A stretch of 64,000 nt of DNA from Limonium bicolor (Eukaryota > Streptophyta > Magnoliopsida > Caryophyllales > Plumbaginaceae), in NCBI GenBank assembly GCA_023374045.1, contig CM041783.1:121335503-121399502 (forward strand). The letters are read 5' to 3'. The notes under the pieces are model-generated. The model was not told the origin of the DNA and did no database searches. It was given only the letters and a program-made list of their open reading frames with translations. The stretch's first letter is position 1. Each line of letters starts with the position of its first letter. A program made the position numbers and the translations under genes. This document shows positions 22,100 to 34,483 of this stretch, piece by piece.

Positions 22100-22121
22100 G
22101 TTAACCACGTGGGTGGTTAAC
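22100..22121 (+). promoter_or_regulatory. LTR-terminal inverted repeat (3' LTR)
   Basis: Arms GTTAACCAC and GTGGTTAAC, identical to 11755-11776. Confidence 0.6.
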
Positions 22122-22213
22122 GGCGTTGTAACACCAAAGCGATAGTTATTATTTGGTTGGTTATTTCCGCTGCGACTTCGGTAGATGATAGGAGCGTTGT
22201 AGGGTGTGTTACA

Positions 22214-23274
22214 CTCAATAAAAGAAGACGTCCTTCCTTCTTGATTTCAAGGTGATTATCCCACCTTTTCATATGGTCGAGCGTACGGTACATTCTGTTT
22301 TCATACCTGTTGGGCTATATATCTTACTTTTCCTCATTCCCATGGTTCGATCCGTTCAGCTAAAGCATTATTAAGGAGAAAGCAATTCCTAAAACTAAGA
22401 CCACATGTAATATATTAATACATGTGCCAAGATCACAAGTAAAGTGATAAAACTACATAAAATATTGTAAACAATCAAATTAAACTACAAGTGTATCAAC
22501 CTTCTACATACACACCTTAAAACAAGAATAACACATGTTATCATTCAACACATGAAATAAGCCCATTATACACCTTTAATGTGTAACATTAATGTGCTAA
22601 AATTCAAAAATATCCCTTCCCCATAAATATACAGCGGACAACCTAGGAGAAAGGAGAGGGAAGATTGAAAAATAAGAATTTTTTTACAAAAGCAAATAAG
22701 TACACCTGAAGCATAAAATAAGAGATCAGTTGCACTTATACCCACCTTTCCCTCATCTTCACACACACACAAAGCTGGAAACTCTCCCATCTTCCTATCA
22801 ATCTCGGCTGCACAAGTAGAAAAGAAGAATCAAAAGAAAAAGGTTAGACATAAACTAAGCTAAGAAGTACAACCTAAGGCATAAAGTAAGGAACTACTAC
22901 TGCCAATACCCATTATTTCTTCTCATCTTTTCCTTGCAAATTCGGCTGACAGGTTCTCCAATCCTTCCCATGCAACATTAGAAATAAACAAAGTAACTAA
23001 GTACACCTAGTCTTACTAGCCCTAGGTATCTAATCAAGACTCTTCTTTTACTTATACTTTTTCTCCCTCATTCAGAACTCCTTGCCCATGCTCTCGACCC
23101 AGCACCATCCCTCTCTTCTCTTTCAGCCGGCAACAACAGCACACCACCCTGCCTTCTCCATTTTCATCCCTTGTCAAGCCTTAAACTTCTAATGGTGTTC
23201 TAAGGCTTATTTTATCTCAAAAACTTCATTTTCTTGCACAAAAATCACCACTCATCTCCCCCTTTCATTATATA
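22214..23274. other. Non-coding flank between E2 and E3
   Basis: AT-rich sequence without a supported gene. Its style (CT-rich stretches, short stop-rich frames) resembles LTR leader sequence. It is the left part of the site into which E3 inserted; the right part resumes at 44414. The last five bases, ATATA (23270-23274), are the E3 target duplication. Confidence 0.6.
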
Positions 23275-24898
23275 TGTAACACCCCTACCATTAATACAAT
23301 GCTTACCGTCCAATCTCCTTACACATCAGATACACGCAGCAGATACATACTTACATACAGTGGGTGATACAATGCCGTTAGTCACCCACGTGACTAACAA
23401 GGCTACTACTTCTACATGCAGCATCGGCCTGATGGACCGGAATCCCGAGTACTACACATCTATAATACATACTCCATTCATCAATCAAATACAACAATGC
23501 TCCATTCAATACTTACTCCTCCATAATCCATACAATACAATATACTTAACCGAGTCTACTAGGATCCTTATACAATTATAATATCTCTTCCAAGTTCATA
23601 CATACTCACTAAGAGACTACTTACTACCCGTTCCTCACAAGCTACTTGCTTCTAAATACAAGGGTGTGCCTCCGGTCTCTTACCTTGACCACATCCGCTT
23701 CGGTACCTGCACACTAAAAACGTTCCCCCTAGGGGTCAGCTTTCGCTGCGCATGATAACCATACCCCGCGTACTAGTGAGGGTACGCCGACCACTTGGTC
23801 GAATACATGCGGTTCATTTTCATACAAACATACATGCACACATGCTCTTATACACAATATACAATACATTACGCAAGACGTACACACACAACATACACTT
23901 CATTACATACAAGAAGTACAATATAACCCTCCAATACATACTTACCTTCTTCGAATGCACATACTCATTACATACACAGTATACATACTTGTTAGCTTCA
24001 TTGGTCCACCCGGGTTAATCGGGTGGAGATTACTCTTTTACTCGTTACTTCATCATACGCATACATACTCAGACTGGCATACATACTTACGGATCCATAC
24101 TTACTCTACTCTTACTCGTACTCTTACTCATGTTACAGTCGTCGGGACCTCCGCCCGGGGACTACTCCGTCCCACCACCGGGATTTACTTGACTCACCAA
24201 TCCGGGATGCTACCCATTTAAGGGATTTGGGCCGCGGACCAGTTTAAGAGTCAGGAATCGGATCCAACCTCTGTGTCTCCTCATCCTCACGCGTGGCCGA
24301 AGCTATATCGAACTTCTACTCATTCCAGTTTACTCACTTAAGTTAGGAGTTAGGTAGTTAGGAATTAGCAGAAGTCATTCATACAAGCCACATACACAAT
24401 TACAATGCTCAATACTCATTATACAAGATACAATACAATACTTAAGTACAATACAAGATTCGAATACCATTCATCATCATTCATAAATTTCATGAATTAT
24501 ACAATCTAATGTTCAAGACAATAAATATCAAGAACAACATAAGTCAAGCACAGGTAAGTGCAACATAGTCCGATTCATGCATTTATCTTATTTAGGTGAT
24601 CAAATAAGCACACACATCGGGGTAACCAGATTAGGATACAGGGCATGAAGAAATCATACCTTTCACCTTCGTTGTACTTGTATCCCAACGTTCCTCCGTT
24701 GTTCACAATTCAAATCCTATGATATACATACAACCGAATAATTAATCTAACTATCATTAATCTAATTCGGTTACCCTTACGCTTCCTAACTCATACTTAC
24801 TAAGTCTTCACATTCTTATACTTACATTTTATTTACTTACTTTTCATTGCTTAACAATGGTATACTTACATATATGCACATATAGGTGGGTATACATA

Positions 24899-24930
24899 TA
24901 CATATATATATATTATATATATACATATAC

Positions 24931-24960
<30 letters not shown>
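24899..24960. repeat. TA-rich microsatellite
   Basis: Mostly (TA)n with a few interruptions. It is much shorter in the right LTR of the same element near 41725-41747, as expected of an unstable dinucleotide tract. Confidence 0.9.
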
Positions 24961-24963
<3 letters not shown>

Positions 24964-25004
24964 AACCATAGTCTTATAGTTTCCTTTTTTTTTTGCAAGT
25001 TTTG

Positions 25005-25196
25005 ACTCAACCGACCTTACCCAGGGTTGGTCCCCAAGGTCGGTCGAAGTCAGTAAGAAATTACGCTGGGAAATTACAGGGCCGACCCGACCTTGCAAGT
25101 CCGGCCCAAGGTCGGTCCATTCCAGTGATTTACTTAACGGAAAATTTTAGCCCGACCGACCTTGTAAGTCCGGTCGCAAGGTCGGTCCATTCCAGT
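25005..25196 (-). repeat. Hairpin repeat array, GACCGACC type (left LTR, first part)
   Basis: Units of CGACCGACCTTG, CAAGTCCGGTC and AAGGTCGGTCCATTCCAGT, able to fold back on themselves. The ATTCCAGT spacer is the complement of the ACTGGAAT spacer in E2. The array is cut at 25196 by the nested LTR and resumes at about 29830. Confidence 0.85.
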
Positions 25197-28100
25197 TGAA
25201 ATACCCCAAATCTAAATAATATTATTAAATCATTATTTATTGGAATATAATCCAAATATGAATCATTTCACGTACGCATATAAACCCATGCATGAAAACG
25301 TTACGTAAAAACCAGTTGTTTCACACCATAAACGCTAAAACGCCTTAGAAGCAGATGGTCAAACATGACCTTGTATGACCCTTAATATTCAAACAACAAA
25401 ATGGTCATACAATTATTATATGAATATACAAATATATTCCCTAAGCTAAATTCAGTCAAAAACGCAAAACGCTCGGGAGTGCTCACGCCCGCTCCTTAAA
25501 GCACGAAAAGTCCGGAGGAGTGCCGAGGTGGCACGAACTCCTATAAAATTAATTCCTTGAGTTCCCAACATCATTATTAACCATTATAAAGAGAACCCAC
25601 GAAGTGGTTTCTCAAAATTCAGCAAAAACCACAGGAGGATTTCTTAGCGCTCCTTTTGGCCCGGGAGTGTCCCGTTGGCCCGTAAATTATGTCACGGGTT
25701 GATATAACCCCATATAACTCAATGTAACATCTTAGTATATGTTATTTACTATAATAAGTGTTTACAAACACTTGGAACTCATAAAAACAATTGGTTTCCC
25801 AAATTTCCTTAGAGCACAAAAACACACCTTCGGGTGTCACGAAAATGCGTTTTACGCAATTACCTTGTAGTTTTTGACATGCCACGGATTGGTAATCTTA
25901 AATAGGGTTAAAATGACCTTATAAATAAGTTGGTGTGACTAGTCAACAAGGCTCTCTATAGGGGCCGATTTTGAGAGCAAAAACTAGTATAAAATTTGCC
26001 TTTAAAGTTTAAAAAAGGCTTAAAACATAATGACTCATCATCCCATGTGCTATAATACTTAATGGCAAAGAAATGTGTGACTCATTTTACCAGAGAGCTG
26101 TCGAAATTATGCTAGAGAACATGGCCAAGTTGGCTAGACAAAAACAAAATGCAAAAAGGTAAAAAGTAGATCTAAGATTCCTTTCTTTTGCTTTCTTACA
26201 AACTAAGTAATCTTCCATGTTCTTCCTTGGCTATTCATGGCCGGTTTTTGAGCTCCATTCAGGCCCTCCAATTCGTGACTCTACATGAAGAAGAAACAAG
26301 CCAATTAGCATTGAAAAATCAAAGGAATATCCTTACCTTTTCTTACCTTGTCATCTAGCCAACAACATTATTTGCTTTCCAACTCTTGCTTAGTCACACC
26401 ACATGGCCGGTTTTCATGCTGGAAAGGAGGACATTTATTGAGCCAATCAACCAAGAAATAAATTAAGGAAAAGTAAAGTCATTTGACATTAAAAATTGAC
26501 AAAACAAAATCAAATTCCAATTGCCCTCTTTCATTTACGTGAGCTAGGTCTCATTTCCATCCTTGCACATTTCCTCCACGGTTTGGTAAGGCTCCCTCCT
26601 CTCTCTTCTAGCTTCATCATCTTCCTTTGAAGCTCTTAAGTCCATCAATGGAGTTTTAACTTCTATCTTCATCTTTAAGGTAATTTCCTAGCATTTCTTG
26701 GCAAGTCTTGAAGCAAAACTCTTCCTAGCATAACAAGGTGTGTTCGGCTTCATTTAGTTCTCCAAGGAGATTGTCCAAACCAACATTAAACCAAGGAGCA
26801 TCTCAAGGTAGGTCTTAAAACTTGAAAATCCTTAAAGCACATTTTTATGTGTAACCAAGTTCTACTTCTTCTAAGTCTCTTTTCTTCTTCATTTTGATGA
26901 AGGAAAACTTGCTCTTCATCTACCTTTGGTGAGCCGAAATTATAAGAGAAAAAGTCTAAGGTAAAGTCTTGTAAAACTACTTACAAATCCACTTAAGATC
27001 TTTGTTGAAGATCTAACTCCTAAACACCTTCACCTCTTGCATAAAACCGAAGAGGAGCATCAAGTTTACCTAGGGGAAAGCTTGGAGATTCAAGAAGAAG
27101 TCCAAGCACTTAACCACCTTTGTTAAGAAGTAAGTTCACTAAGTAAATCTTTATGTTATAAGCTTTGTTAAGCTTCTAAAATTATACAAAAATTATGTAC
27201 ACCTCCTAGGTTATATAAACCGAAATTATATGGTATTATATGCCAAAAATATAATCTATAACTTATAAGGAAATATTTACCTTAAGACACATTTTTGTGT
27301 CACAAAATTTATTTATGTTACATACACATTCAAGCCGAATCATCTAGGACAAAAGTACTTCATTTTGAGCTAAGAATTTATATAAGACATTACAATAATT
27401 TATACATGAGTTATATGACTCCTATGAATTTATTTAGACATATAAATCCACTTTTATATAACATATGGTCTCATTTAAATATGGCCGAATGCTCTAGGTG
27501 TTAAATGGAATTTAATGAGCTACTTATGTATATAAACTTATACTATAAAGTTTGGTGAGTTAAAAATATTTATTTAGTGCTTAAATGGCTAATTAATTAA
27601 GTTATGTGGCTTAAATGTAATTTTTACAAAGTTTAGTGCAAATATTGTGAAAGCCGAGAGCTAAAGGGGTATTTAGTGTAATTATGATATAATATAAGGT
27701 TAGGAATTAAGTTTATGAATTTTAGATAATTTAAACAAGCCTTAAAATAACTTTTATAAAGTTTTGGGCTATTATGTAATTTATAAAAGTTGATATGAAA
27801 GTTTGTAAATTTATTAGTGGGCGAATTGATAATTAAGAGAATCATTGAGTTCACTTTCGAAATTTTGAAGGATTAAATATTTAGGCTTTAGATTATAAGT
27901 TATTAAGATACTAATATAAAGTTTTGGGATGAAAATGTAATTAAGGAAAAATAAATGACATAGCCGAATTACTTTGGGGTTAGTTTGGTAATTTAAGAAT
28001 TTATATATATATATTCGGCATTTATGGAGAATTAAAATTAAAACTATAGTTTATAAGACATTATGTAAAGATTATAAGATTTCGTGGCTAAATTGCAATT

Positions 28101-29818
28101 ATAGAAAGTATATAAATATATGCCGAGATTTTGAGGGGCTAAGATGCAATTCTTGAAAGTTATAATATTTATAAGTTATGTCCAAAAGATTAGTGGTAGT
28201 TTTGTAATTTAATTAGATGAGGAATTAAGACTATGTTATATAAAGAGATTAGAATTTAAGTGTAAAGTTTATGAATTAATGTGGTTGTTTTGTAAATAAC
28301 CGAAGTACAAGTTTAAGATTTAGATTTAAATAAACATAGGTCCTATATGGATATTTGGAGGATTTAGAAGAAATAATTTTGATTAAAGGATTTATAAGTA
28401 AATCAAAAGGAATAACAAATAAGTTATACATTAAATCATGAGGTAATTAAAAGAAATAAACCTCACATGAAATAACAAATACGAGATTTGTTAAATGATC
28501 CAATAGAATTATTATATAAGGGTAACATAAATTAACCCTCTCAGTCAATCCTATTCTAGGACTTTGTTTGACCAGACGTTGACCGGGAATTAAACGAGAA
28601 CAGTCTACGGTGAACGGTATGGGATTCTTGCAACCTGTTTTCTACCGGATTACACCGGCTTGTGTGCTATCTGTTGTTTGAATTAACGACCAAGATAATT
28701 ATGTAAAATGTTGTTTACTCTTGTGCGTTGTTGTATTATTTTATGTGCGTGAATGATGCTGACTACTACGTGTATGTCCCACGCATACAAACACTACTAT
28801 ACCAGTGGATTAAATACCTGCGCTTCAGTATACCGAGGACTTGTACTCAAGTCTCTCACTAACTTCACTTTATAACAAACGTCATTATCCTAAACGTGAT
28901 AATTGACAATACACATTGTGTTCTTGTTTAACGTCTTTATATGACACTTAACAACTCTATACTACGAGAACGAGGAGCCCAGTTCGATCTGGCCATGCAT
29001 GCTACAGGAGCTGTACATGTCTCAGGTCGTCTCCTACTACGTCGCGACGGAACATTCAGTTGGGAGGAAGACTCTATTCCTCCCGGGATTCAAATGCCCA
29101 TCAGTTCAGTTTGAGGAAGATTTCATTCCTCTAGTGGGATTCATTTTCCCACGCCTCTCAGTTCAGGGTTTAACTACGTTATCTCCTGGGGTTTTTATAC
29201 CCAACCTTTCTCTATAACGAGGTCACTATACCTCGACTATATTGATATACTTCTATACATCTGTCAGTCCCATTGTGTGGACCCGACAGCTATCAGACAT
29301 TTCAGTTCAGCTAACTTGACCTTCTGTGTCTTGTTCTATGTGACATTATTGTCCTTGTATGGATACTTGTTATCATCAGATTATGCTTGTTTACAGCTTT
29401 ATATAAAAATGAACTGCATGTGTTCGACAAAGTAGTTGGTGTGGCCCGGTAGACGATGGGCTGCACGTTTTCCATACCAGCATTGTTTGCTGAGCCCCTT
29501 TGGGGGCACCCCCATTTTTCAGGTACCTGAAGTTTAAGAAGATCACCACACTGAGTGTAGGTGGGGTAGACCAAGCTTTGGGAGTCTACTATTAGTTAAT
29601 TATTTTATGTCAGTATTTTACTTTGAGTTTGATTCCTAGTATCTCGGGTTGTATCTGTATTCCAGACCGTGACATTTGAGGATTGTATTTGGACTTAGCC
29701 TTGTTGGTCACAAGGGTGGCCAACGGCATTGTAATACCACCCGGTTGTTGTATTATTTCCGCTGCAGTTGTATTTTTTTGGGAGTGATCGCCGTTCAGAT
29801 TATTGGATTTCGGGTTGG
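25197..29818 (+). mobile_element. Nested LTR 1 inside the E3 array, right end lost
   Basis: Starts TTGAAATACCCCAAAT, like other LTR starts here. It contains the conserved late-LTR block (TACACCGGCTTG near 28651; CCCC/GGGG hairpin and CAG ending at 29522; inverted repeat 29703-29724; TTTCCGCTGC). The expected GTGTTACA end and a target duplication are missing: the sequence passes straight into E3 LTR at about 29818, and some 15 bases of E3 are lost as well. It is probably a solo LTR with a later deletion at its right edge. It is very AT-rich from 27100 to 28560 and has no coding sequence. Confidence 0.75.
29703..29724 (+). promoter_or_regulatory. LTR-terminal inverted repeat (nested LTR 1)
   Basis: Arms GTTGGTCAC and GTGGCCAAC. 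Compared with E1 and E2, several bases differ on both arms in a compensated way. Confidence 0.6.
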
Positions 29819-29829
29819 GGGGAAAATTT

Positions 29830-30025
29830 TTAAGTCGACCGACCTTGCAAGTCCGGTCGCAAGGTCGGTCCATTCCAGTAGGTTACAGACGGGAGAATTT
29901 TCTGGTCCGACCGAACTTGCAAGTCCGGTCGCAAGTTCAATCCATTCCAGAAGCTTTCCTGTCGTCTTGTAAATCTGGGCTCGACCAACCTTGCAAGTTC
30001 GGTCCTAAGGTCGGTCCGGCCCAGT
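29830..30025 (-). repeat. Hairpin repeat array, GACCGACC type (left LTR, second part)
   Basis: Continuation of the array at 25005-25196, matching about 42005-42192 in the right LTR. Confidence 0.85.
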
Positions 30026-31054
30026 ATTTGCATTTTTATTTCTGTTTTCAGTTCTATCTTTTACCTATTACTTCCCCATTGTTCCTACACTTAACCCCAC
30101 ATGTTTTAACACTCATTAAGCCTCCTAATACCCCTTAGTTCATCCACCATGTTCCTTAGTAAACCCATCAATCAACTTACACAATTTCCTCATTCCCTTC
30201 CACACTTACAATAGTTTTCGTCCTTCAATGCTACAGATTTTTGTTCCAACTCCTTGCACTCAATACTCCTACTACCAATACCATCATTAGCATCCCAAAT
30301 ACATTTCCAAACAATTACCACATCTATACCCAAGTCTGGATTCATTTTACTAAGTCTTGTACTCTCATTCTTCCTAATTCCTCCAATGAAATCCAATACC
30401 TCTTGCTACAGATTTCACTCAAACTTCTATCCCTCATTACTCTCTCAACTAATGCCACTCTTAGCATCTTAGATACATTACTCACATCCTAGTTCCATTC
30501 CCTTAACATACTCCTTTCCAAATTAGTTTCAAGCTACAAAACCACTCATTTTAAACTCTCCATAATCTGTTCCAAATGTATCTAAGTCCTCAGATTCCTA
30601 GATAGAATTTGACATAGTCTCCCCTATATTTTTAAACATTCTCCACACATTATTTCAGCTCACCTGTTTATACACAACAACAATACACAACTCTCATATA
30701 CCCATAACAACACTAAATCACTCTTAACAATTCCTGCACTTAACATCTCATTCCCAACCTGTTGTAACAGTTTTTAAATTGTTTTAAAGCTTCAAAATAC
30801 TTATATTCTCCTACACATTACACTACTAATACATTACCATTTTACAATGTAAGTTTTACTCCATTAAAATCTGTTACACCTAAAATATAAGGCTACACAA
30901 GGTGAGTTTAATTACCTTGTTTCTTCTTCTAGTTTCTTCTCTTCTTCTTGCTTCTTCTTTTCCTCTTTCTCTACCGGTTTTGTACTCTCAATCCTCTAAC
31001 ACTACAACCATTCACATATACATTTCAATACACCATTTTAATACACAATTTAAC

Positions 31055-33259
31055 CGTTATAACCCAAGGTTTGGTTATATTTTTATTTCATTACTATGGT
31101 TCATTAAGATGGTCCATTCTGAATTTAGGACACGGAAGTCCTTATTAAAGAAGCCGGGGGCGAGGAGGTCTTTTGTTTTCTATCAGATTAATCAGGTGAG
31201 GATAATACTTAATTCATTTTCTTTTTCCCTCATTAATTATCCTCTCTCTAATCACGTTCCTCACCACGATCTAATTCACAACCTTTATTCCTTATCAGTT
31301 CTCAAGACGTTAAGCCTCTCTTTCTCCTTCTCTCTCTCAATTTTCTTCTCCGTTGATCGATCCGTTGTGCTACTGGTTGGAGATTCAAGTGCTGTGGATT
31401 CTTCCACCGTCTTGCTGTTCTCTCCGTATTCAGGTTTGTGTTGCGTCGATTAGTTTGCAATCAGTTTGGAGAACTTCTCCAATCCCTAACTTCTTTTCTC
31501 TGCAATCTGATTGTAATCAGTGGATTCTCCGACGTCTGCGTCGATCTCTCCTCTGCTGTGGATTGCTGCTGTGTCACGTATCAGAATTCAGGTGAGGGTT
31601 TCGTCACAGTTTTGGATTGTAATTCTAGTTTCAGAGTTTGGGTTCCGTTTTCTGAATTGGGAGTTTGCAATCGTGTTTTGCTCAGTGAATTGGTTTGCGT
31701 TCGGTCTGCGTTTGAGGGTCTGCATTGTCTGGATTCTGCTGCTTCAGATCGGGTTTCGTCTCTGCTGATAATCCGAGGTAGGTGGCTTTCGGATTCGATC
31801 CGTGTGTTCAGCCTTGGGGAGTTTGGATTCTACCAGTTAATTCAATGATTTGATCCTGTGTTGGTGTGTGTCTTATGTCTGTTTAATGCCTTTTCAATGG
31901 ATTAAACCCCAAGGTTGTTTTGTAAATGGGTGTGTTGATTTGGATTGGTTTTTGTGCCTCTGTTCGTTTGAATTCGCTTCTGATTTCTGAGGTTTTCGGC
32001 ATGTCCGAACTTCCGTCCGAGCTTTGAAGTTCGGACATGCACTTCTGCTCTGCGCTTAATCTTTTGAAAATCTTCGCTGTGTCCGAACTTTCGTCCGAGC
32101 TTTGAAGTTCGGACACAGCCTTCTGTTTTCTCTGATTTTGGCTTCGACTTGTGTCCGAACATCTGATGTCCGGACACAAGTTCGGACTCTACACGTTCTG
32201 ATTTCCGAAGAACGTCCGAACATCCGTCCGAACTTGGATGTTCGGACACCTCTGGCTCTTCTTCTGTTTTAAGGTTCGACTTGTGTCCGAACTTTGAAGT
32301 CCGGACACAGTCGGACATCTGTCTGATTTTGCCTTCTGAGTCTCGACTTGTGTCCGAACATTGATGTCCGGACACAAGTTCGGACAGGCTACTGTTTTGG
32401 CCATAACTTGCTCGTTTGAGCTCCGTTTTGACTTCTGTTTGCGGGGTTAGATTCCCCTTCTGATTTCCAAGCTATCTGAGCTTTCTGGTGCCTTTGGTGC
32501 ACATATGCTTATCTGTATTTAAGCTTCTGTTTTGGGATGTAGTTATCTCTGTGTCTGAGCCTTTGGATGGCTGGTTTCGCTGTCTCGTAGCGCGCTATGT
32601 AGGATCCTTCTGTTCACGGGTGATGTTCCCCGTTCTGTTCACGGGTGTTTACACCTGTTCTGTTTACGAGTGAGGTTTCCTCGTTCTGTTCACGAGCTGG
32701 TTGCTCGTTCTGTCTGTATGCTGTGATCGCTAGTGTCCCACTCTCTGTTTTCTGCTTCTGTCTGCTTGCTCTGTCTAGTCCGTTAACGAACGGACTTCTG
32801 TTTCTGACTTCTGACATGCTTATGGATTCTCTTGACTCCTTCTGATTTGATAACATTCTTAAATGTTTTGAGCATGCTGGTTGATGAAGTTTGTCATCTA
32901 CTGAGCATAGTTGTGTGCTCATTCCCCTATTTCTATCTAACATTGCAGATTGATCAGTGAAGGTCGTTTTGCAGCTCTGGAGTTAGATGTTTCATTATTA
33001 GTTACTTTTGAGACTTTGTATTCGGATTTGAGCCTTTGGGCCTTTTGTTAGCTTCCGTTTCTGTTATACGTTTGGTGGGTTCTGTAAAACCTTTTGAGGT
33101 GTTAAGACTTCATTGTGGTTATACTTTGTTCAAGTATTCTGTTTTGGGCCTTATTTGAATACATGTTTAAGTTCGTTCTTTTAGAGCCTTGCGTTATTAT
33201 GTAATAATACGCGGCGTGTAATACCCCTAACTCCTAGGCCAGTGTTTGGGGGTGTTACA
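31055..33259 (+). mobile_element. Nested solo LTR 2, target duplication TTAAC
   Basis: 2205 bp between duplicates TTAAC (31050-31054 and 33260-33264), with the uninterrupted site visible in the right E3 LTR near 43225. It starts CGTTATAACCCAAGG (TG end mutated to CG) and ends GGGGGTGTTACA. There is no internal region, so it is a solo LTR. It belongs with the solo LTR at 48387-50837. It contains CT-rich leader-like sequence (31190-31370) and a GTCCGAAC hairpin array. Confidence 0.88.
31999..32386 (+). repeat. Hairpin repeat array, GTCCGAAC type (solo LTR 2)
   Basis: Five to six units of TGTCCGAAC(T/A)T followed by AAGTTCGGACA or ATGTCCGGACACA. Each unit is a foldback of about 40-45 nt, spaced by CTTCTG-rich sequence. 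Confidence 0.88.
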
Positions 33260-33915
33260 TTAACCTAACCATCATGTAAGTTCTAATATAGGTTTTAGGG
33301 TTTAGAATATATATTACCTTCCAAGGGTATGAGTAATGCTTAGAATAGCTCAAGAATGATCTTCCCAACTCTCCAAGGAAGCCAAAATCGGCTATAGCAC
33401 AAGGAACCAAACAAGGTTTTAGTCTACATTTTCGTTTTGCCCTTGAGGCTAGAAAAATTGGAGTTTTTAAGAATATTTTTACCTCAATAGAACAAGGAGA
33501 ATGGGGTGGTTCTAATGGTGGTCTTGAAGCTCCAAATGCTCCATACCCATGGAGATGAAAGTTCTCCTTTTGATTTTTGAAAAGAGGGAAATGTTGCTCT
33601 TGAGGAGAGGATTCCGATGGTGTAGTTTTTATAATTTTTTGAAGAGATTTGAGGGGGTTACAAGAGGAGAGAAGAGGAAGTTTGTGTGGGTTTGTTTATT
33701 TCTCCATGGAAATCGCATGGAAGGAGGAGGAAGAAGAAAAGAGAGTGAGTGAGGGTGAGTGGTATTATACATGAGTGAAGAGAATGAGAGAGTAGAGAGA
33801 GTGTGAGAGAGTGGGGTAATAAAGTAGATAAAGTATAGTTTTATTACTTTTGTTGTTTTGTAAATAAGAGGGAGTTAGTGAGTGTGTGAGAGAGGGGGAA
33901 TAGGGGCCGGCTGGC

Positions 33916-33939
33916 ACCACACACACACACACACACACA
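33916..33939. repeat. CA microsatellite
   Basis: (CA)n with about eleven repeats; the right LTR copy at 43878-43895 is shorter. Confidence 0.9.
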
Positions 33940-34449
33940 ACTTCACTTTTTATTTTAAAAGTGGACACATAAGTTTGGTCTATTTATGTTTGTACCCCAC
34001 AACTTCCCGTTTTTGACAGTTTTTACTAATTTCTCATTTTATTGATTTTATGATTCTAAAGCTTCACTAATATTTATTAATGATTATTTAGTTGACCAAA
34101 TTGTTAAGAGTCAGTTTGACCCGCTTAAAGTCACGTTTTCCTGGTTACCTCGAAAACGCGCTTTAAGGTTCGTTAGTGTTTTTAATCCATTTTAAGGATC
34201 CGTTTTCTTCGGATTTGTTCCCATATATTATTCAGGTCTTATTAAACCTTTATAATCCATATAGTACTCTAACCGAGGTCTCATACCTCATATGGTTATT
34301 TAACGCTTATTTAGCGTTTTCCGCTTTTTAAGCGTTTCTTTATTTCTTTTGGATTTATTTTTCCCTACTAGTATTATTAGGTACCATTAGGTCCTTAAAT
34401 ACGTATTAGATTAATTTTAATCCCTATATTTAAGTTTGGGGTATTTTAA

Positions 34450-34483
34450 TCTACCCCCCTTAAGAACTTTGTCCTCAAAGTTG
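34450..34483 (-). promoter_or_regulatory. E3 terminal polypurine tract and hairpin
   Basis: Read on the plus strand: TCTACCCCCCTTAA, then GAACTTTG-TCCT-CAAAGTT. On the minus strand this is hairpin, then purine tract, then LTR, as in E2. Confidence 0.85.

Larger units (their letters stand above)
8800..22213 (+). mobile_element. E2, near-complete Tekay-like Ty3/Gypsy element carrying AlkB
   Basis: Order: 5' LTR (left end in the gap), PBS, gag with introns, AlkB exon, pol (protease, RT, RNase H, integrase, chromodomain-like tail), two polypurine tracts, 3' LTR. The long LTRs, the RT signature and the chromodomain-like tail point to the Tekay/Del group of chromoviruses. The two LTRs are nearly identical apart from small indels, which suggests a young insertion. 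The target duplication cannot be checked because the left end is in the gap; the right flank begins CTCAA. Confidence 0.92.
18284..22213 (+). mobile_element. E2 3' LTR, complete
   Basis: 3930 bp from TGAAATACCCC to GTGTTACA. The first 600 bp are AT-rich (likely U3). A T-rich stretch at 18822-18845 (GGTTTTTATATG) is a candidate core promoter, followed by CT-rich leader sequence at 18930-19010. The hairpin array is at 20511-20840. A conserved block with a CCCC/GGGG hairpin and CAG ends at 21842, and the terminal inverted repeat is at 22100-22121. There is no coding sequence; short open frames are not conserved. Confidence 0.93.
23275..34448 (-). mobile_element. E3 3' LTR (left), split by two nested LTRs
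   Basis: Three pieces (23275-25196, about 29818-31054, 33265-34448) are collinear with the right LTR 40104-44408. It begins TGTAACACCCC and ends GGGGTATTTTA, the last CA having mutated to TA. The terminal inverted repeat is at 23377-23398. The hairpin array is split by the first nested insert. Confidence 0.9.

Noticed and set aside
24899..24960. TA tract as an origin or matrix-attachment signal
   Set aside because: It is a simple, length-variable microsatellite, much shorter in the sister LTR.
30902..31453. 183-residue open frame
   Set aside because: It crosses the boundary of E3 LTR and nested solo LTR 2 and is Ser/Phe/Leu-rich from CT-rich leader sequence. It shows no domain and is not kept in the sister LTR.
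32488..32943. Overlapping frames after the solo LTR 2 array
   Set aside because: They come from repeated CTGTTCACGGGTG-type sequence inside the LTR, have no conserved product, and are not open in the related solo LTR.
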